Positions 16,190 to 24,401 of a stretch of 64,000 nt of DNA are shown piece after piece. The DNA comes from Cellulomonas flavigena DSM 20109 (GTDB taxonomy: Bacteria > Actinomycetota > Actinomycetes > Actinomycetales > Cellulomonadaceae): the NCBI RefSeq assembly GCF_000092865.1, contig NC_014151.1, positions 310,001 to 374,000 of the forward strand, given 5' to 3'. A program made the position numbers and the translations under genes. Position 1 is the first letter of the stretch, and every line of letters starts with the position of its first letter. Below the pieces are notes generated by a model. The model ran no database searches, had not been told where the DNA came from, and saw only the letters and a program-made list of their open reading frames with translations.

Positions 16190-16993
16190 TCAGTGGGGGG
16201 TGGGGAGCGGGGTGCCGCGCTTGGCGCGCTGGATCTGCTCGTAGACGTGGGTGCGCAGCTCGGTGAAGCGCGGGAGCGCCCGGGTGGTGAGCTGGTCGCG
16301 CTCGTCGGGGAGGTCGATGCGCAGGTCCTCCTGGACGACGGTCGGTGACGACGACAGCATGAGCACCCGCTCGCCCAGGTACACCGACTCGTCGATGTCG
16401 TGCGTGACGAACAGGACGGTGACGCCGAGGTCCTTCCAGACGCGGCGCACGAGGTCCTCGAGGTCGGCGCGGGTCTGGGCGTCGACGGCGGCGAAGGGCT
16501 CGTCCATGACGAGCACCTCGGGCTGGTACGCGACGGCGCGGGCGATGGCGACGCGCTGCTGCATACCGCCCGACAGCTGCCACGGGTAGGTGTCGAGCGC
16601 GTGCCCGAGCCCGACCTCCTGCAACGCCTCCTCGACGACGCGCGCCCGCTCGCCGCGCGGCACCCCGCGGGCCTTGAGCGGCAGCCCGACGTTGTCGCGC
16701 ACGGTCAGCCACGGGTACAGCGAGCGCCCGTACTCCTGGAAGACGACCGCCATCTTGGCGGGCGGTGCGGTGACCTCGCTGCCGTCGAGCACGACCGACC
16801 CCGCGGTGGGGGGCAGCAGCCCGGACAGGCACTTGAGCAGCGTCGTCTTGCCGCACCCGGACGGCCCGACGATGCACACGAGCTCACCGGGGCGCACGTC
16901 GAAGGTGATGGAGCCGACGGCCTCGACCGGGCCGGACGCGCCCGGGTAGGTCTTCTTCAGCTCCCGGACGGAGAGCAGGGGAGTCTCAGCCAC
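16190..16993 (-). CDS. ABC transporter ATP-binding protein, NitT/TauT (SsuB/TauB) type
   Basis: The protein is 267 aa. Walker A GPSGCGKTTLLKCLSG, Q-loop VVFQEYGRSLYPWLTV, signature LSGGMQQRVAIARA, Walker B VLVMDEPFAAVD and H-loop VTHDIDES are all intact. GTG 16993 has AGAGG 6 nt upstream and overlaps the upstream permease by 8 nt. It energises the importer encoded by the next three genes upstream on the minus strand. The family covers nitrate, sulfonate, taurine and, in several actinobacteria and proteobacteria, aromatic carboxylates such as phthalate. No sulfonate monooxygenase is nearby, while aromatic genes flank it. Confidence 0.92.
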   Translation of the reverse strand: MAETPLLSVRELKKTYPGASGPVEAVGSITFDVRPGELVCIVGPSGCGKTTLLKCLSGLLPPTAGSVVLDGSEVTAPPAKMAVVFQEYGRSLYPWLTVRDNVGLPLKARGVPRGERARVVEEALQEVGLGHALDTYPWQLSGGMQQRVAIARAVAYQPEVLVMDEPFAAVDAQTRADLEDLVRRVWKDLGVTVLFVTHDIDESVYLGERVLMLSSSPTVVQEDLRIDLPDERDQLTTRALPRFTELRTHVYEQIQRAKRGTPLPTPH

Positions 16994-17771
16994 GTGCGAC
17001 CTCTCTCGAGCCGTGGTACCAGTGCAGCACCCGCCGTTCGACGAGCTGGAAGACCGCGGCGACGACGACGCCGACGACGCCGAGCAGCAGGATGCCGCCC
17101 CACATCTCCGCGACCATGTACTGCCGCTGGAAGTAGACGATCTGGTAGCCGAGGCCGGACGACGACGCGAACATCTCCGAGATCACCATGAGGATCAGCC
17201 CGATCGACAGGCACAGCCGGATGCCGGCCATGATCTGCGGGCTCGCGGCGGGCAGCACGACGTACCGGTAGGCCAGCAGCCCGCGCACGCGGTACGACCG
17301 CGAGGTGTCGACGAGCACGGGGTCGGTGCCGCGCACACCCTCGACGGTGTTGAGCAGCACGGGCCAGACGCTCCCCGAGACGATGACGGCGAGCTTCATG
17401 GAGTCGTCGATGCCGAGCAGGAGCATGAGGACGGGCACGAGCACGACGGGCGGGATGGCGCGGAAGAACTCGAGCATCGGCTCGAGCAGCGCGCGCAGCC
17501 ACGGGGTCGCGCCGATCGCGGTGCCGGCGACGATGCCGATGACGATCGACAGCAGCACCCCGACCGCGAACCGCCCGAGGCTGGGCAGCACGTCGCCCGT
17601 GAGCGTGTCGGGGTCGAGCCAGGTGCGGGTGAACGCCTGCAGGACGCGCGCGGGCGACGGGAGGTAGAGGTTGGTGGTGCCCTGCGTGGCCAGCGCCCAG
17701 CCGACGACGAGCAGCAGCGGCAGCCCGGCGGCGTAGGCGGCGGGGACGAGGACGCGGCGCGCGACGCCCAT
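16986..17771 (-). CDS. ABC transporter permease 1 (NitT/TauT type)
   Basis: The protein is 261 aa with six transmembrane helices. The EAA loop for contact with the ATPase is visible (YRVRGLLAYRYVVLPAASPQ, then IMAGIRLCLSIGL), after FFRAIPPVVLVPVLMLLLGI. ATG 17771 overlaps the stop of permease 2 by 1 nt. It resembles permease 2 but is clearly a distinct paralogue, so the two may form a heterodimeric channel. Confidence 0.9.
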   Translation of the reverse strand: MGVARRVLVPAAYAAGLPLLLVVGWALATQGTTNLYLPSPARVLQAFTRTWLDPDTLTGDVLPSLGRFAVGVLLSIVIGIVAGTAIGATPWLRALLEPMLEFFRAIPPVVLVPVLMLLLGIDDSMKLAVIVSGSVWPVLLNTVEGVRGTDPVLVDTSRSYRVRGLLAYRYVVLPAASPQIMAGIRLCLSIGLILMVISEMFASSSGLGYQIVYFQRQYMVAEMWGGILLLGVVGVVVAAVFQLVERRVLHWYHGSREVARG

Positions 17772-18652
17772 CAGGCCACCCCCTCCTTGCGCACGGACGG
17801 GTGCCAGTGCAGCACGCGCCGCTCGACGAGCCGGGTCGCGAGGTTGACGAGCAGGCCGAGCCCGCCGGTGACGAGCACGAGCGCGTACAGGCCGGGTGCG
17901 TCGGCGTTGGAGCGGTACACGTCGATCTGCCGGCCGATGCCGGGGTTGCCGATGACGAGCTCGGCGGTGATGGTCAGCACGAGCGCGATGGACGCGGCGA
18001 GCCGGAACCCGGTGATGACGTACGGCAGCGCGGTGGGCAGCACGACGTGCCGCAGGCGCTGCCAGCGCCCGAGGCCGAAGCTGCGTGCCGTGTCGTCGGC
18101 CACCGTGTCGACGTCGCCGACGCCGTAGAGCACCTGGACGAACACCTGCCAGAACGGCGCGTACACGACGATGACGAGCGCGGCCTCGCGCGACAGGCCG
18201 GCGAGCAGCACGGCGAGCGGGATGATCGCGACCGACGGGATGGGCCGCAGGAACTCCACGGTGGTGTGCGTCGCACGGCGCAGGAACGGCACGAGCCCGA
18301 CGACGGTGCCGGCGACGACGGCTGCGACGACGGCGAGGCCGAGCCCGATCGCCCACGTGACGACGGTGTCCCCGAGCGCCTCCCAGAACCGCGGCGTGCC
18401 GAGCTCGGTGACCAGGCGCGCGGCGACGGTGGTGACGCGCGGCAGGAACCGGGGGTCCACGACCTCGGTGAGCGCGACCACCTCCCACGTCGCGGCGAAG
18501 CCGAGGACACCGAGCGCACCGAGCAGGGTGGACCGCCCGCTGCGCCGCCGGGCCCGCCGTGCGGGTGCGGGCCGCGGCCCTGCGCCGGCCCGGGCCGCGG
18601 GGGCGACGTCCCCGCGGCCCGGACCGGTCATCGTGTCGGCTGTCGGTGTCAC
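17771..18652 (-). CDS. ABC transporter permease 2 (NitT/TauT type)
   Basis: The protein is 293 aa. A Pro/Ala/Arg-rich cytoplasmic N-tail of about 40 residues precedes six transmembrane helices. The EAA loop reads SFGLGRWQRLRHVVLPTALP followed by YVITGFRLAAS. GTG 18652 is chosen because it overlaps the substrate-binding-protein stop by 4 nt (GTGA); ATG 18631 is an alternative. It shares the C-terminal ERRVLHWH motif with permease 1, showing they arose by duplication. Confidence 0.9.
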   Translation of the reverse strand: MTPTADTMTGPGRGDVAPAARAGAGPRPAPARRARRRSGRSTLLGALGVLGFAATWEVVALTEVVDPRFLPRVTTVAARLVTELGTPRFWEALGDTVVTWAIGLGLAVVAAVVAGTVVGLVPFLRRATHTTVEFLRPIPSVAIIPLAVLLAGLSREAALVIVVYAPFWQVFVQVLYGVGDVDTVADDTARSFGLGRWQRLRHVVLPTALPYVITGFRLAASIALVLTITAELVIGNPGIGRQIDVYRSNADAPGLYALVLVTGGLGLLVNLATRLVERRVLHWHPSVRKEGVA

Positions 18653-19632
18653 TCGGCGACGAGGGCGTCGAGGTCCGGGGCCTGGTCGAAGAACTCGTGC
18701 TCGACGGCGAGGTCCGCCAGGCCCTGCAGGACGTCGCGGTCGAGCTCGGTCGAGAACGTCGGCAGGCGCAGGTTCTTCGCGGCGGGCTCGGGCAGGGACA
18801 TCTCGTCGACGAGCGCCTGGCGCACGGCGTCGTCGTTGTCCGCGGCCCACGCGAACGCCTCGGTGAACGCCTCGCGCACCGCGTCGACGAGCTCCGGGTC
18901 GTCGGTGACCGTCTTCCCGGTCGTCTGCAGCACCAGCGTGGGCAGGCCGGGCAGCGTGGCCTGGTACGGGTCGACGACGCGCGCGCCGCCGGCGCCGACG
19001 ATGATCGACACGAACGGCTCGGGCACCCAGGCGGCGTCGACGTTGCCCGCGTCGAGCTGGGCCTGCGCGTCGGGGAAGGCGACCTCGACGAACTCCACGG
19101 TGCTGGGGTCGCCGCCGTCGGCCTCGACCGCGGCCATGATCGTGAGGTCCCCGGCCGCGCCGAGCGAGTTGACGGCGACCTTCTTGCCGGCGAGGTCGGC
19201 GGGCGAGGAGATGTCGCTGCCGGCGCCGACGACCACGGAGTTGATGTCGTCCCCCTCGGCGAGGCTCTGGGCGTAGTTGGCGACGATCTTGACGTCGAGC
19301 CCTTGGATGCTCGCGCGCATGGCGCCGAACGGCTGGCCGACGGAGAAGTCGATGTCGCCGTTGAGCAGCGCCGGCATGGCCTGCGCGCCGCCCTGGATGG
19401 GCTGCACCGTGACGTCGAGCCCGTGCTCGGCGAACACGCCGGCCTCGACGGCCGCCCACAGGGGCGCGGTCTCGCTGATGCTCAGGGCGCCGATGGTGAC
19501 GGCGCGGGGGGAGTTGGCGTCGGGCGGGGCGGCGGTCGCGTCACCGGTGCCCGTGTCGGTCGACGAGCAGGCGGCCAGCCCGAGCGACAGCGCCGCGACG
19601 AGCGCCGCCACGACGGCAGGGCGTCGGTTCAT
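18649..19632 (-). CDS. ABC transporter substrate-binding lipoprotein (SsuA/NMT1-like)
   Basis: The protein is 327 aa. The lipoprotein signal peptide ends LSLGLAACSS (lipobox, Cys at about 22), so the protein is membrane-tethered outside the cell. The NMT1/SsuA-like fold shows ALSISETAPLWAAVEAGVFA, then GGAQAMPALLNGDIDFSVGQ and DLAGKKVAVNSLGAAGDLTI. A GAGG site lies 5 nt before ATG 19632. It is first in the four-gene importer operon. Its promoter region carries ACGATTGTCACA, also found ahead of the CoA-ligase operon. The ligand is unknown; an aromatic or other carboxylate is likely from context. Confidence 0.9.
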   Translation of the reverse strand: MNRRPAVVAALVAALSLGLAACSSTDTGTGDATAAPPDANSPRAVTIGALSISETAPLWAAVEAGVFAEHGLDVTVQPIQGGAQAMPALLNGDIDFSVGQPFGAMRASIQGLDVKIVANYAQSLAEGDDINSVVVGAGSDISSPADLAGKKVAVNSLGAAGDLTIMAAVEADGGDPSTVEFVEVAFPDAQAQLDAGNVDAAWVPEPFVSIIVGAGGARVVDPYQATLPGLPTLVLQTTGKTVTDDPELVDAVREAFTEAFAWAADNDDAVRQALVDEMSLPEPAAKNLRLPTFSTELDRDVLQGLADLAVEHEFFDQAPDLDALVAE

Positions 19633-19711
19633 GGGGTCCTCAATTCTCCGTCGAATCTCGGGTTCCGCGGGACTGCTCCGCACGGCGCCGGGCGGGGCGT
19701 CGGCGACGATG

Positions 19712-19723
19712 TGTGACAATCGT
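19712..19723 (-). promoter_or_regulatory. Operator-like motif ACGATTGTCACA
   Basis: Read on the minus strand, this 12-mer matches ACGATCGTCACC at 20738-20749 at 10 of 12 positions. It lies between the divergent importer operon and PaaX-like gene 1, about 80 nt from the importer start and about 90 nt from the regulator start. A related GACAATCG is repeated at 19803. It is a candidate binding site for PaaX-like regulator 1. Confidence 0.4.
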
Positions 19724-19815
19724 CCGGCAATCGTGCAGTCGAATGTCACGCATGTCAATGATCCGGACGCAGGTCCACAGGCCCGGCCGGACGACCCCGT
19801 GCGACAATCGCGCGC

Positions 19816-20658
19816 ATGTCCACGGGGTCCGACGACGCGCCCGTGCCGGCGCCCGGCGAGGTCCGGCGGCGGCCGGAGCAGCTGCTGCTCGCGTTCATGG
19901 GCGAGCTGATGGTCGGCGAGGGCGCGGCGCCCCTGCCCGCCGCGATCCTCATCGGCGTCCTCGGCGAGCTGGGCGCGGGGGAGGCCGCCACGCGGGCGGC
20001 GCTGACCCGCATGGCCGGGAGGCGCCTCCTCGCGACGGTCCGGACGGGGCGCACGGTCGCGTACGGCCTGACCCCCGAGAGCGAGCGCGTGCTGGCCGAG
20101 GCCCGGGGGCGCGTCTTCGACGAGGACCCGTTCGCGCCCCACGGCGAGGGCTGGACGCTCGTGAGCTTCTCGGTGCCGGAGAGCCGGCGTGACGTGCGGC
20201 ACCGCGTGCGCGCGCAGCTCACGTGGGCGGGCTTCGGGCTGCTGCGTGACGGGTTGTGGATCGCGCCCGGTGAGGTCGACGTCGCGCAGGCGCTCGGCGG
20301 GCTGCAGCCGGACGGCCGCGACGACCTGGAGCTGCTGGCGTTCCGGGCGCACGAGGTGCCGGGGTTCTCGGCGGCGCGCAGCGTGCGCACGGCGTGGCGG
20401 CTCGACGCGATGCGCGAGCGCCACGAGCAGTTCCAGGCGCGCTGGGAGGGCCGCGACCCGGACGTGCCGCACGCGCTGTGCGACGTCACCGCGCTGGTCG
20501 CCGACTGGCTCGACCTGCTGCGCGCCGTGCCGCGCCTGCCCCCCGAGCACCTCGCGCCGGACTGGCCCGGAGGCCGCTCGGTCGCGGCGTTCCGGCGGCT
20601 GCACGCGGTGCTCGCGGAGCCGGCGCGCGCCGAGCTCGCGCGCCGGCTCGCGGACTGA
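19816..20658 (+). CDS. PaaX-family transcriptional regulator 1
   Basis: The protein is 280 aa. The N-terminal winged helix (QLLLAFMGELMVGEGAAPLP, then GAGEAATRAALTRMAGRRLL) is followed by the PaaX central domain (EGWTLVSFSVPESRRDVRHR, then VRAQLTWAGFGLLRDGLWIA) and C-terminal domain. PaaX-type repressors sense aryl-CoA thioesters. It is divergent from the importer and directly upstream of the CoA-ligase operon, so it probably represses both until the CoA product accumulates. GACAAT ends 7 nt before ATG 19816, suggesting a leaderless, self-regulated transcript. No phenylacetate (paa) oxidation genes are present, so the effector is probably another aryl-CoA. Confidence 0.88.
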   Translation: MSTGSDDAPVPAPGEVRRRPEQLLLAFMGELMVGEGAAPLPAAILIGVLGELGAGEAATRAALTRMAGRRLLATVRTGRTVAYGLTPESERVLAEARGRVFDEDPFAPHGEGWTLVSFSVPESRRDVRHRVRAQLTWAGFGLLRDGLWIAPGEVDVAQALGGLQPDGRDDLELLAFRAHEVPGFSAARSVRTAWRLDAMRERHEQFQARWEGRDPDVPHALCDVTALVADWLDLLRAVPRLPPEHLAPDWPGGRSVAAFRRLHAVLAEPARAELARRLAD

Positions 20659-20737
20659 GCGCGCAGGGACGCGCCGCTGTGCCGCACGGTCGGCGTGGCG
20701 ACGCCGCCGACCCGGACGATCGTTCGACATCCGGCTG

Positions 20738-20798
20738 ACGATCGTCACCGAACGTGTTGACGTCGACCGTTCCGGACGGCACGATCGCACGTCAACAC
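20738..20798 (+). promoter_or_regulatory. Promoter and operators of the CoA-ligase operon
   Basis: A probable promoter has -35 TTGACG (20757-20762), a 17-nt spacer and -10 CACGAT (20780-20785). The perfect 10-bp arms GTGTTGACGT (20754-20763) and ACGTCAACAC (20789-20798) bracket it. The shared motif ACGATCGTCACC (20738-20749) lies just upstream, with another GACGATCGT one 21-bp step (two helical turns) earlier. The arrangement fits repression by looping or paired dimers. Confidence 0.5.
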
Positions 20799-20836
20799 CC
20801 CGCCGCCGCCGCGGCCCGCCCACGAGGATGTGAGCA

Positions 20837-22654
20837 GTGGCAGACGTCCCTCCACCGTCCGGAGACCTCGGTCGCGCCAACTACGCGACCATCTGGGACG
20901 CCGTCGCGCACGCCGTCCCCGACCGTGTCGCGGTGCAGGCGGACGGCGAGAGCATCACGTACGCGGACTTCCAGGAGTCCGCCGCGCGGCTCGCCGCGAC
21001 CTTCGTGGCCCACGGCCTGGGCCCCGGCTCGACCGTCGCGATCTTCATGTACAACCGCCCCGAGTACCTGACGACGCTCTACGCGGCGTACAAGATCGGC
21101 GCGATCCCGGTGAACCTCAACTTCCGGTACCAGGGCGCCGAGCTCGCCGAGCTGCTGGAGACGTCACGCCCCGCCGCGCTCGTCCACCCGCGCAGCCTGT
21201 CCGCGGCCGTCGTCGACGCCGGCACGCGCGTCCCGCTGCCGGGCCTCGTGCTCGTCGTCCCCGACGACGCGCCGCCGGACGTCCCCGCGAGCCCCGGCAC
21301 CCCGTTCGCCGCCGCGCTCGCGGCCGACCCGCTCCCGCCGCGCGAGCTCGACCCCGACCACCGGATCTTCATGTTCACCGGCGGCACCACCGGGCGGCCC
21401 AAGGCCGTGGTGTGGACCCACGGCAACCTCTTCGACAGCCAGCTCTTCTCCGTCTACGGCTCGCTGCCCGTCGACCCACCCACGTCGTTGGACGACGTCA
21501 CGCGCCTGGCCGCCCGCGACGACCTGCCGCCGACCGTGTGCCTCCCGCTGCCGCCGATGATGCACGCCACCGCCCTGTTCAACGTCATGAACGCGATCGT
21601 CCTCGGCGGGACCGTGGTGTTCCTGTCCGCGGCGCGGTTCGACCCGCGCGCGGCGGTGCGGGCGATCGCGGAGCACCGCGTGACGCGCCTGGTCGTGGCG
21701 GGCAACGCCGTGGTCGGGCCGCTCGTCCAGGTGCTCGACACCGACCCCGACGCCGACGTCTCGTCGCTGACCACCGTGCTCAGCTCGGGCATGGTGTGGT
21801 CCGACGACCTCAAGCGGCGCCTGGCCGCGCACGCCCCGCACGCGACGCTCGTCGACATCCTCGGCTCCAGCGAGGGCGGCCCGTTCGCGTACGGCGTCGT
21901 GCGCGGCCCCGACGACTTCCCATGCCGCCCGCGGCTCGCGCCCGGCGCCGTCGTCCTGGCACCCGACCTCACGCCCGTCGAGGAGGTCGGTGGCACCGGC
22001 ATGCTCGCCTACCGCGGCGCCATGCCGCTGGGCTACCACGAGGACCCGGTGCGCACCGCCCAGACGTACCCCGTGATCGACGGCGTCCGGCACGTCATGC
22101 CCGGCGACTGGGTGCGCGTGCTCGGCGACGGGTACGTCGAGCTGCTCGGCCGCGGGTCGGGCGTCGTCAACACCGGCGGCGAGAAGGTCTTCCCCGGCGA
22201 GGTCGAGAAGGTGCTGCTCGCGCTGCCCGGCGTGGCCGACGCCGTCGTCCTCGGCCTGCCGGACCCGCGCTGGGGCGAGGTCGTCACGGCCGTCGTCGTG
22301 CCCGAGCCCGGGGAGCCGCTCGCGCCCGCGCAGGTGCAGGACGAGGTCGGTCGGCGCCTGGCCGGGTACAAGAAGCCGCGGCGGCTGTACGTCATCGACG
22401 AGCTGCAGCGCAGCCCCAGCGGCAAGGTCGACATGCACCGACTGCGGCAGCGGCTCGCCGAGGGGCGGCCCGCCCTGGTGGACACGGCACTCGTGGACCC
22501 GTCGACGCTCGAGGGTGCGCCGGCCGAACCCGTCCCTGCCGACCCTGTGCCCACCGGTGCCGCGCCTGGCGACCCCGTGCCTGGCGACCCTGTGCCTGCC
22601 GACCCTGTGCCCGCACCCCACCCCGCACCCCACCCCGCGGAGAGCGCCCGATGA
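20837..22654 (+). CDS. AMP-forming acyl/aryl-CoA synthetase
   Basis: The protein is 605 aa, an ANL-superfamily adenylate-forming ligase. P-loop MFTGGTTGRPKAVVWTHGNL, A5-like SSEGGPFAYG, A7 GDWVRVLGDGYVELLGR and the catalytic Lys in SPSGKVDMHRL are present. It activates an unidentified carboxylic acid to its CoA thioester. GTG 20837 starts the frame, with GAGG 9 nt upstream. It overlaps the thiolase start by ATGA. After the normal C-terminus there are about 50 extra residues of Pro-rich repeats (PADPVP, PGDPVP, PAPHPAP) encoded by short tandem repeats, with no recognised role. Confidence 0.9.
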   Translation: MADVPPPSGDLGRANYATIWDAVAHAVPDRVAVQADGESITYADFQESAARLAATFVAHGLGPGSTVAIFMYNRPEYLTTLYAAYKIGAIPVNLNFRYQGAELAELLETSRPAALVHPRSLSAAVVDAGTRVPLPGLVLVVPDDAPPDVPASPGTPFAAALAADPLPPRELDPDHRIFMFTGGTTGRPKAVVWTHGNLFDSQLFSVYGSLPVDPPTSLDDVTRLAARDDLPPTVCLPLPPMMHATALFNVMNAIVLGGTVVFLSAARFDPRAAVRAIAEHRVTRLVVAGNAVVGPLVQVLDTDPDADVSSLTTVLSSGMVWSDDLKRRLAAHAPHATLVDILGSSEGGPFAYGVVRGPDDFPCRPRLAPGAVVLAPDLTPVEEVGGTGMLAYRGAMPLGYHEDPVRTAQTYPVIDGVRHVMPGDWVRVLGDGYVELLGRGSGVVNTGGEKVFPGEVEKVLLALPGVADAVVLGLPDPRWGEVVTAVVVPEPGEPLAPAQVQDEVGRRLAGYKKPRRLYVIDELQRSPSGKVDMHRLRQRLAEGRPALVDTALVDPSTLEGAPAEPVPADPVPTGAAPGDPVPGDPVPADPVPAPHPAPHPAESAR

Positions 22655-23835
22655 GGTTCACCGACGTCCACATCCCGTTCGGCCTGAGCTGGACCTCGCC
22701 GTTCGCCAAGTGGCAGGGCCCGCTGGCGGAGGTCAACAGCCTCGACCTCGCGGTCGACGTCACCGGGCGCGCGCTCGAGGCCCGCGGCCTGCCGCCCGAG
22801 GAGATCACCGAGTGGACGCTGGGCTGCACGGTCCCGCAGCAGCACGCGTTCTACGGCGTCACGGGGGTCTCGCGGCGCCTGGGTGCGGGCGAGCACGCGG
22901 GCCCGTGGATCTCGCGCGCGTGCGCGACGTCCGCGGCCGTGATCGAGCACCTCGCCACGCAGGTGCAGCTCAAGGCGCACACCACGACGATCGGCGTCAT
23001 CACCGACCGCACGAGCAACGGTCCGCTCATGCTGTGGAGCAGCGCGGCCGGGCCCGGCGGCGCGCCCGTCAGCGAGCACTGGGTGCTCGACCCCATGACG
23101 CTCGACCCGACCACCGGGCAGAGCATGAACGACACCGCGGAGAACACCGCGCGCGACGCCGGGTACACCCGGGAGCAGGTCGACGAGGTCGCGCTGCTGC
23201 GGTACGAGCAGTACGCGAAGGCGCAGGCCGAGGGCATCCCGGCCGCGTACACCGTGCCCGTGCGCATCCCGCGGCGCCGCGGGGAGGACTGGCTCGAGCA
23301 GGACCACGGCGTCTTCCCGACGACCGCCGAGGGCCTGGCACGCCTGCGACCGGTGCAGGAGGGCGGCGTGGTCACGTACGGGGCGCAGACGCACCCGGCC
23401 GACGGGTGCGCGGGCGTCGTCGTCGCGTCCGGCGACCGCGCACGCGAGCTCGGCCGCGGCGGCGTCACCGCACAGGTCCTCGCCACCGGGTTCGCGCGTG
23501 CGGAGCCCGCGTACATGCCGAAGGCCCCGGTGCCGGCGGCGCTGCGCGCCCTGTGGGACGCGGGGCTGCGGATCGAGGACGTCGACGTCGTGACGACGCA
23601 CAACCCGTTCGCCGTCAACGACCTGTGGTTCGCCGAGCAGACCGGCTTCCCGCTCGAGCGCATGAACCCGTACGGCTCGTCGCTCGTCTACGGGCACCCG
23701 CAGGGCCCCACCGGTGCGCGCGCCGTCACCGAGCTCGTCCACGCGCTGCACGCGCGCGGGGGCGGCACGGGCCTGTTCACCGGCTGCGCCGCGGGCGACG
23801 CGGCCGGTGCCGTCGTCGTCCGCGTCGACGGCTGA
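22651..23835 (+). CDS. Thiolase-superfamily acyltransferase
   Basis: The protein is 394 aa. Thiolase features include the nucleophile region SRACATSAAVIEHLATQVQL (Cys at about 92), VDVVTTHNPFAVNDLWFAEQ (HNPF in place of the usual His loop), and VYGHPQGPTGARAVTELVHA with GLFTGCAAGDAAGAVV (second catalytic Cys). The variant loops are closer to SCP-x/unconventional thiolases than to FadA. In this operon it would cleave a beta-ketoacyl-CoA, releasing acetyl-CoA from a side chain. Confidence 0.85.
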   Translation: MRFTDVHIPFGLSWTSPFAKWQGPLAEVNSLDLAVDVTGRALEARGLPPEEITEWTLGCTVPQQHAFYGVTGVSRRLGAGEHAGPWISRACATSAAVIEHLATQVQLKAHTTTIGVITDRTSNGPLMLWSSAAGPGGAPVSEHWVLDPMTLDPTTGQSMNDTAENTARDAGYTREQVDEVALLRYEQYAKAQAEGIPAAYTVPVRIPRRRGEDWLEQDHGVFPTTAEGLARLRPVQEGGVVTYGAQTHPADGCAGVVVASGDRARELGRGGVTAQVLATGFARAEPAYMPKAPVPAALRALWDAGLRIEDVDVVTTHNPFAVNDLWFAEQTGFPLERMNPYGSSLVYGHPQGPTGARAVTELVHALHARGGGTGLFTGCAAGDAAGAVVVRVDG

Positions 23836-23912
23836 CCCCACCCGCCCGCACCCCACAGTCACCCCCGCACGGCCCCCGAACGACCCGTCCGTCCACCCGA
23901 GGGAGCACACCC

Positions 23913-24401
23913 ATGACCTCCGACCTCGCCGCGGGCACCGCGGCCCCGACCCTGACGACGGTCCCGCTCGGTGACCTGCCGTCGCTCGAGGGCACCACGT
24001 TCGGCCCGTCGCCCTGGCGCACCGTCACGCAGGACGAGGTGGACCGGTTCGCCGACCTCACGGGCGACCACAACCCGATCCACCTCGACCCGGCGTACGC
24101 GGCGGGCACGCCGTTCGGCGGCACGATCGTCCACGGCTACCTCACGCTCGCGCTCGTCGTGCCGCTCATGGCGCAGGTCGTCGAGGTCACCGGCGTGGGC
24201 ACAGGCGTGAACTACGGGCTGGACCGGCTGCGGTTCCCCGCGCCCGTGCGCGTCGGCTCGCGCATCCGCGTGACCTCGACGCTGTCGGCCGTCACCGAGG
24301 TGCCGGGCGGGTACCAGGCGGTGTACGAGAACACGATCGAGGCCGAGGGGCAGGCCAAGCCCGCCGCCGTCGCCGTCATGGTCGTGAGGTACTACGCATG
24401 A
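23913..24401 (+). CDS. MaoC-like hot-dog enoyl-CoA hydratase
   Basis: The protein is 162 aa. The R-specific hydratase-2 motif is clear: DLTGDHNPIHLDPAYAAGTP followed by FGGTIVHGYLTLAL, with catalytic Asp and His in the D-x-N-P-x-H element. ATG 23913 has GAGGGA upstream after a 77-nt gap from the thiolase, the only real gap in this operon. It overlaps the SDR by 4 nt. The predicted role is hydration of an unsaturated acyl-CoA. Confidence 0.88.
   Translation: MTSDLAAGTAAPTLTTVPLGDLPSLEGTTFGPSPWRTVTQDEVDRFADLTGDHNPIHLDPAYAAGTPFGGTIVHGYLTLALVVPLMAQVVEVTGVGTGVNYGLDRLRFPAPVRVGSRIRVTSTLSAVTEVPGGYQAVYENTIEAEGQAKPAAVAVMVVRYYA

Noticed and set aside
16190..19632. Sulfonate or taurine utilisation operon
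   Set aside because: The ABC genes are of that family, but there is no SsuD/SsuE or TauD gene in or beside the operon.
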